Positions 44,834 to 56,156 of a DNA stretch of 64,000 nt are shown one piece after another. Numbering within the stretch: position 1 is the first letter of the stretch; the number at the start of each line of letters is the position of its first letter. The position numbers and the translations under genes are program-made. A model generated the notes under the pieces. The model was not told the origin of the DNA. It made no database searches and saw only the letters and a program-made list of their open reading frames with translations. Location: NCBI RefSeq assembly GCF_029867415.1, contig NC_081183.1, positions 146,068,798 through 146,132,797 on the forward strand, written 5' to 3'. The DNA is from Vicia villosa. Taxonomy: Eukaryota; Streptophyta; Magnoliopsida; Fabales; Fabaceae.

Positions 44834-46226
44834 TCATTTGCTTTCGCTCGTAAACAAACAGCAACAATACTGCACAAGATTACGAACACATTCATGAAAT
44901 TAGCAGTGAAACTTGCATTACACGCCTCACATATATGTGAAAGTTATGGACAGAACAATAAACATGAAATAGTAAGCTTCATTCACCTTAGATAAACTGA
45001 AAGAAGATCCATCATATTGATTCTTCATATTTGAACCGTTGTTATGCGGTGGAATCCTGTGGCTAGACGTGATTTGTCTTTCTTCTTTTATTTTGTTGAA
45101 CATAACAGTATAACCTTCTCCTGATTTCGGGTCTGTTACATCCCAATTACCGAATTCAGGTACTATCGTTGCTTTATCGTCCTGTCAAGTCAAACGTTTT
45201 TAATAATCTGACGATTAAATCCTAAACACTATAAGACACTACAAGGAATATTACCCCGTGGTCGTTAAAAGAGTGCCTTCCGTTTCTATGTCTGCTATGA
45301 TTTGATGAAGAGAAGCTACCGATGTTGCTACTAACTCCTTTGGACACACTCCTTTTGTGAACTGATTGTGAAGCTTTGTTGGTGGCAGAGTGATCATTAT
45401 GGCGACTTTCGCTGCCAAACTCTGATGTAAAGCTACCTTTACTTCCCCTGCTTCGTCCATGGGAATGGCGTGTAGAATTGTTTCTCAGTACTTCTTGGCT
45501 TCCTTTCTCCATTGAACTTGAATTTGCTTTGTGAGAGTAAGTATGAGAGGATTTTGCTTCGTCAGCGTTAACATTTTTGTTGAAGGCCTCTAGATTTTCC
45601 ATTGGATCGTTCGGATTGGTTATGAATCCGGCCTTTTCTCTGCGTGCACTCTCAAAACATGCACTATATGGAATGTTGTCAGCTTCCCAATTGCCAAATT
45701 TCGGAACGTGGGAATTCTGCTAACAAAGAGTCATTGGTAAAAGATTTGTCAAACATGATTTGATATGAACTTGAAATATCGGCTTATTTTTACATGCTTT
45801 AGATAACGGTTTATGAATGAACACTTACTAAGTTCTCTAGAATAACTTATTAACCTAGTATTTACTCTGCAACTTGAAGGTCAACATGCTGATAAGTTAA
45901 AAATATACTTAATATGACTGTTAGAATTGCGAAAACGGTTCTAAAGCAAATAACTAAATTAATGCACAAGAGCACAATAGTTGATCACAAAGTTCGGACA
46001 ATTATGCCGAGGGAGCTTCGCCCCAAAAACTCCCGACCCTCCTACTCATAAGCCTACAAATGAATAGGCCAAGCCCAAAAGACATGCGTTCTCACTAAGC
46101 TACGTTACGCTCGATAAACCCAACTCGACGTAAATAGGAGATGATTGTATTTGTAGACACCAACAAAGAAAAAGAAAATAGTTATTTGATTAAAACCAAA
46201 TTTCATGTTTGATTCCCTGTTGTAAG

Positions 46227-46267
<41 letters not shown>

Positions 46268-46282
46268 AAAACTTACCGACAT
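44834..46282 (-). CDS. RIN4: RIN4-like protein with two NOI motifs
   Basis: Exons are 46282-46277 (only Met-Ser), 45716-45255, 45181-44987 and 44869-44834, giving 699 bases, 232 residues and TGA. The first NOI motif begins VPKFGNW at residues 6-12, the second VPEFGNW at 163-169. Both fit the V-P-x-F-G-x-W site cut by the bacterial protease AvrRpt2 in Arabidopsis RIN4. GYT (179-181) matches the position of the phosphorylated Thr of the second NOI. The middle (about 40-150) is Ser/His/Arg-rich and probably disordered. The tail YCCCLFTSESK carries three cysteines, the family's acylation and plasma-membrane anchor. RIN4 proteins are immune regulators guarded by NLR receptors. The tiny first exon is normal for the family. 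Intron 1 holds a long TG microsatellite. It looks intact; whether it is the functional RIN4 or a paralogue cannot be told from this window. Confidence 0.93.
46232..46265. repeat. (TG)17 microsatellite in RIN4-like intron 1
   Basis: A perfect TG run lies 11 bases inside the first intron from the 5' donor of the minus-strand gene. In the transcript it is an AC run. Confidence 0.95.
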
Positions 46283-47403
46283 CGTTACCAGAATGGTTTC
46301 TTAAGGTACAGAATCAAGGACACAAGGATCTTTGGCCTCTCTTTGTGTTCCTGAATCCTGATATTAGATGTTGGCTTATGATATTAAGTCTATAAGGTCT
46401 GAGAGCTTCTGATAGAACATGGCTTAGAAAAAGTTAATCGATAATTACAAAGCTTGTTGGACGCCAAACACGCTTTCTTCCAGTTTGCATTTTAGAAAGG
46501 CAAGGGAAAGAATATGTAACTGTCATGATTTGTGAGTTTTGTTCTGTTCTCTGCAACAAATTCTCTTTGTTAAGGATCTTATATGTTTTTTTTTAAATTT
46601 AAGATGCTTTGTATTGGCTCCATCTGGAAAAAAAATTTTAATATATTTATTATGTTTAATCTTTCATCCTTTTGTTGGATCATATTGGCAATAAAACATA
46701 ATCTCTACACTTTTTCCAACACTATGTGTTGTTTTTTCTTATTGACTAAAATTTAGTAGATCCTATTGGATCAGTGATTATTCTCTATGTCACTCAACCC
46801 CTCTGATTTGATCATATCAGATCACTGATCATTCTTAAAAGATGTACTAGTATTAGTAACACACGATTTTCAAAACCACTTTCAACGAGATCTATGTAAA
46901 TTTCGATCAATAACGTAAGGAATTTAAAGAGTATAACAGAATACTTACTTAGTACTTCTCTTACTTTTATATGTCGGTTATATTTTACACGAAAAACATT
47001 TATATTTACCATGATAATTTAACAAACATGCATACAGCAAGGATAATTAACTTATTTTTGTAACATTTGAAAAGCACTAGGCTGACAAGATCAACAACTT
47101 CTTATCTGTAGAGGTTTCAGCCCTGTACATAGTAGCAAACGCTCGTTGTTGCCGGTTCTTCACTTCGACGTGCCTGTTTTCCGTGTCATTTGATACTGAT
47201 CTTCCCCCACTGAGGACGAGTAGTAGGCAACACGGACAAATTTACAATACTCATAACACTATGCATAGCAAACACACATCATTTACATTTCGTATGTCAT
47301 AACCAGAGCTATGAAATTTGAACGGAAAGATGACGATTCAAAAGATGCACTCCACATTGCACAAGGTATCACAAGGAGGATCATTGCAGTTCCATTTCTT
47401 TCT
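46283..47403. other. Spacer between RIN4-like and DUF3537 genes
   Basis: About 1.1 kb. It should hold the RIN4-like promoter and leader (near 46283-46600) and the 3' end of the DUF3537 transcript (toward 47403). No other gene recognised. Confidence 0.5.
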
Positions 47404-49713
47404 CTAAATACCAACCGTCTTGTTAAGTAGCCAAAGGCAAAGAGCCAATTGAATACCAAAAATGGAGTGAAGCCAAGTTCTGTCAAGCATGAATCCATAA
47501 ACAGTGATTCCTGCTCTATTGTTCTCCATATATGTCACTGCATTAAAAAGCAAGTAACTCAGGATAAAGCAAAATCAGACGAAAACAAAATACAAGTAAA
47601 AAAATTCTCTATACCTAAAGCCTGTCTTTTACTGAATGAGATAGTATGTGTCTGAGTCAGAATTAATTTAGTGTCATTCAATTCATCCTCTTCATCCCCC
47701 AACTCATCTTCCTCCGACGATCCCCAACTAATACTGGCAGCCATAGCTCGTGCTGAAGTTGCCTCTGCTGTTGGTGTCTCACCGTCAATGTTATCAAAGG
47801 AGTTTATGGTGGCACATATATGCCACTTAGCGGTAAGTCCTGTGATGGATTGTGCTTTATGTGTGATCTTGGTTGCGCTTCGTAAGAGTATGTAAAGTCC
47901 ACTAACCAAGGTGATGGAGACTAACTGCAACATTGAAAGAACACAATATTTTAGTACGAAATACTAATTAAGTTCCTTAAATTGAACAATGTCAATCAAT
48001 TCAATCCACAAAATGAAGGAAAGAAGCATTACCCCGAGCTCTCCACTCCTGAGGATATCAACATCGGCATGTGGTTTTATAACCATCATAAGAAAAATGA
48101 GTTGGCTTGCTGTCACCAAAAGGAGAGAAGACAAAATGAAAGCTCGAAAACGGTGGCTAATGATGCGTAGATTCCTTCGTATTCTTAGGTGCTCCAACAA
48201 GATCGATCCTACATCGGTCTCTCTTTGAAAAACAGGAGCAAACTCATCTAGTCTTTGTATTTGCAGGTAGCCAATGAGTCGAAAGAGGACACATACCAAG
48301 AAGAAAATCGATGTTCTATAAAGCCAAGAACATAGCTCCAATGTGCACATAATGATGCTGCTCACATATATTTCACCATAATATGGTATTTGGGATGATC
48401 CTGAAATGTACCACCATATCTTGTATGCACATTCCGCTATGAAACAGGGAAGCCCCCATAGCAAGATTAGCTTCATCGTTCTCTGTATAATAGAAACAAA
48501 TGTATTTTGTTATGTTTTTCTATTTCTGATAAAAGGTGTAGCTTTTTCAATGATGTAACTTAAAACTATATAATTGAATATTGACCATGTAATTACTGTT
48601 ACAATTCCTAACAATAAGAGAATGGAAAGAAAACACATCAGAACTATACAAATGCCAAAAATCAATATTGTACTCTCTTTCTCAAGGCAGGTTTTGCAGC
48701 TCGATTCTTAGTTCCTGGCTCATAAGAGTCTTAACTCTCGAATTTGGATGGTCTTTAATCGAAAATCTCACTCATTCGGTGCATTAGTGACTATTGTATC
48801 AAGATTGGATGGTCTATATTTCAAATTTGGTTTTGACTTTGTTTTAAAAACTATAATACCAAAATTGAAATCTAAAATGTCTGATCTCGATCCAACTACC
48901 ACCAACGCCTCAGATTGGCGATAGCACATAAACCAAATTCACCAATCTCCTCCACATATTCCTCATCTCTCATTCTTTTTCCGGTCAACCTTACACCTGA
49001 GTCACCGGCATTAAACACGAAGACTCCGTGGAAGAGATTCAAATTCCAATCAGTCACCTTGCGGAGAATAATCCTTTCCGCCAGACCCACTTTTTCTCTT
49101 AAGCAGAATAATCAAACTAACCATAAATTCCACAGTCTATTATTTTTCTTTTCTTTCCCACTTTGCACAAAAACCTTCCACTGTGGCAACCTTTCCAACA
49201 TTTCTTGTAACTATTAACCAAATAGAAAGACAAGAATAAAAACAAACACAAGGCATGCATGACAAAATTCCGATGTTTATCAAATTAAAAAAAAAAACAC
49301 ACACAAACCTTCATCTGTTGAGCATACCCCTGTTGAATCTTGAGACTCTCATCAGTAACTTTATCAAGAAAAAGAAACCTACTAAACCCATATTTACGAT
49401 CCCATTGAGAGAGGCTAACAAAAGACAAAGTAGCAAAAGCAGACAAAGAAATCTGAACAGGAACATGGTACGGTCGAGTATGATCAGCATCGCAGGTTGT
49501 CGAACAATCAAGAAGAAAGTGTGATAGAATCGGTACAACGTAAGCCAAAGAAAAAAACACAGACCAAGATAAACCAGATTTACATAAATTTGATTGGTCC
49601 ACGTAAACCCATTTTAGATATGCTCTGAATTTTCTCAATTCTGTTCCATCTTGATATAATCCAGAATTCTCTTTGTTCATTGCCACAAACATATCCTCTC
49701 TTTCTTCTTCCAT
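47404..49713 (-). CDS. DUF3537 multi-pass membrane protein (GRL/MRB1-like)
   Basis: Exons are 49713-49309, 48482-48033, 47924-47615 and 47537-47404, GT-AG throughout, 1299 bases and 432 residues. I chose ATG at 49713; the frame is open three codons further upstream but without an ATG. Hydrophobic segments lie near residues 47-68, 85-104, 140-160, 172-207, 243-268, 286-305 and 407-430, about seven in all. An acidic loop with SSEEDELGDEEDE lies between the last two. The C-terminus, TYMENNRAGITVYGFMLDRT then FGIQLAL, is the conserved end of plant DUF3537 proteins. This family includes Arabidopsis MRB1 and has been proposed to be distantly related to animal gustatory receptors. Function in plants is largely unknown. 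The copy looks complete. Confidence 0.9.
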
Positions 49714-50780
49714 AACCTCCAAAATTTTAGTGTCACAATTTTGCTAGTAGTATTGTTGTGGATGCATTGAAAATGTTGATTTAGGGTTTAGATTAAGCTT
49801 CTATTGGATATTTTACTATCAGTTTTTGGGATCTAGATGTGAATGTGGTCGCTGTTTCTTGTGAGTTTAAAATCTTTGCAGCAAATTATTTTTATAGTAC
49901 TTTGACGATGATTGATGGTTGCCACGACACGACAACCATTTTCATAATGTTAGTAGTACCTTTTTTTTTATTTGTTTGATTTTATGAAGAAAATGTTACT
50001 AGTGTAATTATAGAAAAGTTAACATTTCTTTTAAACATTACTCTCATCTTAAAAAAAGAAAAGTTTATGCAGTATAAAATAACTGTCATTTAATAAAAAA
50101 TCAACTGTCATTAGATTATTTTAAAATAAAAATATTATATAATTAAATAAATAATTATGATTAATTAATAGTGTAAAATTACTTTATACCTGCATCAATA
50201 TTTTTTCTAAAAAAAATTCATTTTTATAATTGTCAATGTTATTTTAATTAATTTGCAGTGTTTAATCAAAGTTTGCCATGTTCACAACCTAATTATTATT
50301 AAGAAATGATGTCTGGCCAACTGGACTTGGCCAACTCAAAAGCATTTTGCATCCAAGTTCATCTACTCTCAACTAAAATTTTGTCCATGAAGCTTTTTTA
50401 ATCTGAGTTGAATTGACTATTTTTTTTATTAATTAAATTGACTAAATGAAGATATAAAAAAGGGGAGTATTATTGAAAATGAAAATAAATGAATTTTAAC
50501 AGAATTTAAATATGGTGAATTTTTTTATGGCGCAGAAATTTTTCTTCAAAATATTCCATTTTTAATTATCTATACATTTTAAAAATAAAATTATATTTAT
50601 TATTTAAGAAAAACAGAAAGTTTAAGAAAAGGGTGTGTACATGCTAGAAGTTTCCCAGGTTTTGGTCGGTAAATCAAAATCTATGGACAACTGACAAGAA
50701 GTGCTGATTTGGCGGGTTCGGTTCTTTTTTTTCAACCCACACATTTGCATCAGCTATCATCCATCAAATAATACAAAACC
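49714..50780. other. DUF3537 upstream region and spacer
   Basis: Promoter-side DNA of the minus-strand DUF3537 gene grading into AT-rich intergenic sequence. No other gene. Confidence 0.45.
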
Positions 50781-50787
50781 ATAATGT

Positions 50788-50788
50788 A

Positions 50789-50872
<84 letters not shown>
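50788..50872. repeat. (TAA)28 microsatellite
   Basis: An uninterrupted trinucleotide run. The poly-leucine reading frame over it is an artefact of the repeat. Confidence 0.97.
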
Positions 50873-50873
<1 letters not shown>

Positions 50874-50881
50874 CAGAACTT

Positions 50882-50930
50882 TTTTTTTCAACGGCTTGCT
50901 TGATGAAGATTTTCAACGGCTTGCTTGTGA
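50882..50930 (+). repeat. Short direct repeat
   Basis: TTTTTCAACGGCTTGCTTG occurs at about 50888 and, slightly changed, again at about 50909, a small local duplication beside the TAA run. Confidence 0.7.
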
Positions 50931-51079
50931 ATAATAATATACAATAAATTAAATTATACAAAAAAATTACGTGGCCAATACATGTATGGTATTTTATGAA
51001 AATTACGTGGGCAATATTGATTGCTACCTTTTAACGTCGAATAGTACTAATATATGCGATTGGGACTTAAGCAATCCCT

Positions 51080-51400
51080 TGGGGAATGCCAAGTGTTTTG
51101 TATCCATAAAAAAATAATAATTAAATGTATAGAAAAATGTCTGGTATCCGTGAAAAAATAATAATTGAATGTATAGAAAAATATATGGTATCCGTGAAAA
51201 AAATTAAATATTTTAATCAATAACTTCATGTTCCCATTAATGTTCAATATTATGATCAATAATTTGACAGTCCGGTTAATATTCAATATTTTGAACAATC
51301 ACTTCACGTTCCCGTTATAATTATTTTAATTTGATGTTATAAAAAATAAAAATGATCATCTTAGTAAAATACTATTTTCAACATCGAAATTTTAAATTTA
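51080..51400 (-). mobile_element. Second copy of the Helitron-family sequence
   Basis: On the minus strand this matches 5860-6150 closely: ATGTTGAAAATAGTATTTTA, then GTCAAATTATTGATCATAAT-like text, then the ACGGATACCAGACATTTTTC repeat units (two to three copies instead of five). The Helitron 3' hairpin and CTAG end are absent, so this copy is truncated near 51060. It abuts a MULE-type MITE on its other side. Confidence 0.75.
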
Positions 51401-51409
51401 ATAAAAAAA

Positions 51410-51703
51410 GGGTTAATGAACTTTTTGATCCCTTTAAATATTGCAGATTTCGTTTTTAGTCCCTCCAAAATTTTCCTTTAAGAAATCGTCCCTTCAAAAT
51501 TTTTCGTCTAAACTATTGGTCCCTAACGTCAAATTTGCTAGAGATTAGCTACGACTTTAGCCATCGATTAGCTACGAAATTTGACGTTAGGGACCAATAG
51601 TTCGGAAGAAAAATTTTGAAGGGACGATTTCTTGAAGGAAAATTTTGGAGGGACTAAAAACGAAATTTAAAATATTTAAAGGGACGAAAAAGTTCATTAA
51701 CCC
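51410..51703. mobile_element. MULE-type MITE 1
   Basis: Ends are GGGTTAATGAAC and its inverse GTTCATTAACCC. The arms are inverse over nearly the whole 294 bases (TAGTCCCTCCAAAATTTTCC against GGAAAATTTTGGAGGGACTA). The perfect 9-bp target duplication ATAAAAAAA flanks it (51401-51409 and 51704-51712), the length typical of Mutator-like elements. No coding capacity. Confidence 0.95.
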
Positions 51704-51712
51704 ATAAAAAAA

Positions 51713-51974
51713 TTATGTAATATTTATATGTGGGAGTCATTTAATTGTTCAACTGTGCATAAAACACATTGCTGATAGTATTACATGCCTATAATTTAAG
51801 AAACGCGCGAGAGATACTATGTATGAATTTGTTTGAAAATTCTAACCTAGTATATAAGTTCTTTATATTAAAGATTTTATTAAAAAATAGGAGACCGCAA
51901 GTAGTACTTACCTGTAAAGAAAATGGGAAAAGTTACATATCAATTGGTTAATTTGATTATAAATCTATATAATA
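51713..51974. other. Spacer between two MITEs
   Basis: No gene recognised. Confidence 0.5.
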
Positions 51975-52120
51975 CTCCCTCCGGCCTTATTTATAAGCAA
52001 AGATTCTCTTTTTAGGTTCATTGAATAATGAATGTATCTTGTCTTTTATGTAGACCAGATACATTCATTATTCAATGAACCTAAAAAGAGAATTTTTGCT
52101 TATAAATCAGGCCGGAGTAG
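51975..52120. mobile_element. Stowaway-like MITE
   Basis: It starts CTCCCTCCGGCC and ends GGCCGGAGTAG, with TA on both sides (51973-51974, 52121-52122). The arms are inverse for about 65 bases (TTATAAGCAAAGATTCTCTT and its inverse), so the 146-bp unit is an almost complete hairpin. Features fit Tc1/mariner-derived Stowaway elements. Confidence 0.93.
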
Positions 52121-52122
52121 TA

Positions 52123-52506
52123 TAAGATAACAACAACTGAGCAGTGTCACAACAGTAGATGTCAAAGTAGTGTCTTGTGACTCTTATCAAATCAGTATTA
52201 TAGCATAGCTAGAATAAACACATCAAATAGGATAGCATAGGGAAATGATAAAATATAAAATAATAATATCATATATATTATATTCAAGTAAATAGTACAT
52301 TATCCGAATCATAAATTATAACTGGGTTAGTCTCCTCAAGACTTAATCAAGCATGTAATTCATGAAATACATAGTGATTCACCACTTTTTGCTTCCTATA
52401 TAAACTACAAAAACTTGAAATCCATTCAATTTTTCAAAATATGATTCACACTGTCAATTTAACCAAAATATTTTCATCTGTTATAATTATAAATTAATTA
52501 AAAATA

Positions 52507-52553
<47 letters not shown>

Positions 52554-55010
52554 AATTATTTTTTTTATTTTTTTATATTCACAAATATAACGTAATTCTC
52601 ATTAATATGATATTTTTTAATTTCAAATTATTACATATTTAATATTCTTAAGATAGTTAAAAATAAATTTATTCATTATTTAATAAATTTTTATGTGCAT
52701 TGTTGTTGACTTTTTATTTTGTAGATTTTTTAGATTAATACTACATATGTTTTTAATAAAATATATTTTTGTAGATCAATATATGTGCATTGTTGTTGGC
52801 TTTTTATTTTGTAGATTTTTTTACATAAAATAAATTTTGTAGTTGCGGCAGACACGTCAAGTTCCTTTTTTATATACTTATTCTTACAAACTGATTAAAT
52901 TTACCTTTCTCTTTCACTGTGTTGTCTTGTCACTTATATTTCCCGTAAAAGTTTTATATGGACAAAAATCATAGCAGAGTTGTAGAGTTACATCATTTAT
53001 AGGTCTATGCAATAATTAGAAAAGAAATAAATAATAAAAAAAGTACACAATGTTCACTTTTTCACGTTACCCATTTGCTACTTTATTTGAAATGCTTTTG
53101 AACATTTTCAGTATTGGTTAGAGATATTGGATAGACATGATAGAGATAATGCATTGACAGAGTGGGCGATGGAGTAGAAAACACTTTCATGTAAAAAGAA
53201 ACTTCCCAAACATACCAGTTGAAAGTACTGCAGCAACAATAAATAAAAATAAATAAAAGAATTAGAGAGAATTCCATTTCTCAAACAGACAAGGGCATTA
53301 TAACATTGATAGGAACATTATTGACACTATAGTTTATAGAGTTTGGTCACATAAGAAGTATATGAAACAATTAGCAAACTTATGTTATAGTTTATGAATA
53401 ATTAGTCCTTTGGTGTATTGGTTTTGGGCTTATGACTTTGCGATCGCCTTTTGTTTGTATTGTTTAATTGAATTAATCAAAGATTATTGGTTAAAAAAAA
53501 TAGTTGAATTGAAATTGTAATAATGATATACATAGGAATTAAATGTGGTTCAAGTATAATACTTAAAAATTTCGAAACATCAAACAAACTAATGTATTTA
53601 ACAAAAATCAATATATTATATAATAAATATTAAAATATTGAAGAAATATGTTACTTTATATAAAATTTCTGTTATTGAAATATATATTTATCTATTTCTT
53701 TCTAATTACTTTTTTGTTGAAAAATAAAATATTTAAATAATTATCAATTTTAGAGTTTAAAGCAAGAATATTATTATTTTATAAATAACATAATTATTTA
53801 TTGGAAAGAAAGAAATTAATGTAATTAAATTATAAATTTATTAAAAAAGATAATTAATGTCATAAAGAATAATAAAATTTATTAATAGTGTAATAACAAC
53901 TTTATGGTATAAATGGAAGAAAATGATATTAACGTAAATTGATTATAATTTTGTTTATTTTTAATTTATTTTTAATTAGTATTTTCATTTATTATTCAAT
54001 TTTTTTAAAATTAATTTTTATAACTATGACTTGATATAAATTACATAAATTGTATATTTATTGTATTTATGATGTAAAGTTGAAGAATACCTAATATATT
54101 ATTGGTTGGTGCAAAATATTTTTAATCCTTATAATAATATTTTTATGCAAGTTGGAAGGGTTGGACCAACTTTCTATGTCTTTTAAATATTGGGAAGTGT
54201 ATGCCTAAAGATATGTCAGTGGTCATAATATCACCTATGGCCACTTAATATAATTAGATGTGATAGAATTGTGAAATCAGTCATAGTCTTTATACTAAAA
54301 GTAATATAAGAAATTTTAGTTGGAGTAAAAAATACAACGGTTGGTTTTGTACAAAGGCTGATTTTAGATACAACTTCCAATACATTAAATTAAATATATT
54401 AAATTATTGAAAACATGATATTTAATATAAAATTTTGTAAGTTATATATATTGTGTCCAAATGGTTGCACTCAGAAGATAGAAATTGATTGGGTTACAAA
54501 TGAAGAGGGATATTTGAAATTTGAATTGATGTGTCGCAATATCAAACATGATCTTCCCCAACACATTCTTTTTAGCTTTATTTGCAACTTTTCCTGTCAT
54601 CATAAACAACATTTAAAATGAAAAGAAACTCAATAAATAAAAAAGATCAAATTAATATTAAGAAAAAAATACAATAATTAACATTTTCATAATTTCTATC
54701 TCCCCACTATCAGTGCATAGAAAATATGAAAATATATCAACATTCAAGGAAAGAAACACAAAAACATCATATATATTATAACTATGTTATCATGTAATAA
54801 CGACAAAGAAAATTAAATAATAAAAACTTTAAATAAAATTATGTGCAAATCCAGACAACTATATATTTTGAATGTTTGTGTTAGTTTTTCTTTCTTCTTC
54901 AGTGTCATAAATAGAGAAATTACTTCTTCCTTCCAATAAAACACCATCACAATGTATCTTCATAATCAATAAGAAAACATAATATAAACAGTGAGAGAGA
55001 ATAAAAATTG
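52123..55010. other. Long AT-rich gene-free region
   Basis: About 2.9 kb without a recognisable gene. It contains an AT microsatellite at 52510-52550 and a direct duplication of TATGTGCATTGTTGTTG(A/G)C (about 52691 and 52783, 92 bp apart). Frames such as 54415-54621 have no family resemblance. Confidence 0.5.
52510..52551. repeat. (TA)n microsatellite
   Basis: A TA/AT run of about 40 bases. Confidence 0.95.
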
Positions 55011-55012
55011 GG

Positions 55013-55290
55013 GTTTTCAAATTATTACAAGATTAAATTTTGAGAAATGTCAAACCAAAAGATCATTTTGAATCAAGAAAAGATTTCATTTTTTCAAATA
55101 TCTATTTTTTTTCCAGATCTGCTTTTGATAACATCTGTAGAATTAAAAACTTCAGATTTTCAAATTATCACAAGGTTAAATTTTGAGATTTGTCAAACAA
55201 AGAGATCATTTCGAAAACAAAAAAGATTTCATTTTTTCCTCATATCTATTTTTTCCATATCTGCTTTTGATAAGATCCGGAGATTTTTTT
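55013..55290 (+). repeat. Tandem duplication, ~144-bp unit
   Basis: TTTTCAAATTATTACAAGAT...TTGATAACATC (from 55013) is repeated from about 55157 with scattered changes. The overlapping 82-codon frame is a by-product of the repeat and not supported as a gene. Confidence 0.85.
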
Positions 55291-55574
55291 TCTAAGATTG
55301 GAATTTCTAAATCTATGTGAAACACAAAACCAACAAAAAAAATACATGAGATAACATATATATGAAAAGATAAATCATCATAAGAAAAAAGTTTAAGAAA
55401 TCTCTAACCAAAAAGAATTCCTAATCCATAAGCGCTTTTGTTCAGATCTGCATAATTTTTTCTTAACCCATCTAGCTTCTAAACAACTCGTTGATCAAGC
55501 AGTTTAGATCAACCAGATATAATTTCTCGAAACGTGCAACAACAACAAAAATATCAACAACGAAATAGGCGTCA

Positions 55575-55755
55575 ATGTTTCGTAGATCTAAGAAGAGAAG
55601 GATAAAAGTAACATTTTTTGTTGAAGAAAAAGAAGAGAGAAGAAAGAAGAATAAGAAGAGAGAGGAAGCAGAATAAAGAAGAAGGAAGATAAAGAGAGAG
55701 GTATAGGAAGATAGAATTAAGAAGAAGAGGAAGAGAGAAAACAGAAAAGCTTAAG
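55575..55755 (+). other. Purine-rich (GA) tract
   Basis: Nearly unbroken A/G sequence such as AGAAGAGAGAGGAAGCAG. On the minus strand this is a long CT tract like a plant leader, but no coding exon follows within reach on that strand. The 78-codon minus frame is low-complexity. Confidence 0.6.
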
Positions 55756-56156
55756 AAAACAGTATGCTTCAATTGAAAAGAAAAGTAGCGTGGAAGGTTG
55801 TGCATCAAAAAGTTAATTGATATAATATTTTTTTTATTTTTTCCAACCCATCAGCTTTATAATGAATGAGATAAAAATTGTGGAAAATGAAGAAAAGAAA
55901 AAGAAGGATGGGGAAGGCATCCACGTGGACAGTCCAAATGAAGAGTATTTGAAAAAAGGGCAATATTGATATTTCAAGAACATCTATCTTTCTTATATGA
56001 TAGATTCATCAACGTGATGCCAATTAATGACGAAGTTGGGTTATGGCTATCAAATTTTACACATATTCGATTAAAAAAAATTGAAAGTCAAAATAATATA
56101 AACTAAAATAAAGAAAAAATTCACCTAAGCACAAAGCATGTCTACAACATATCCAG

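Noticed and set aside
45251..45460. Second minus-strand frame inside the RIN4-like exon 2
   Set aside because: It is a shadow frame of the RIN4-like coding exon.
49255..49524. Plus-strand 89-codon frame over DUF3537 exon 1
   Set aside because: Antisense shadow of the conserved membrane-protein exon.
50764..50961. Minus-strand frame encoding a long poly-leucine run
   Set aside because: It is the translation of the (TAA)28 microsatellite and has no other content.
55572..55808. 78-codon minus-strand frame rich in Leu, Phe and Ser
   Set aside because: It is the translation of the purine-rich tract on the opposite strand.
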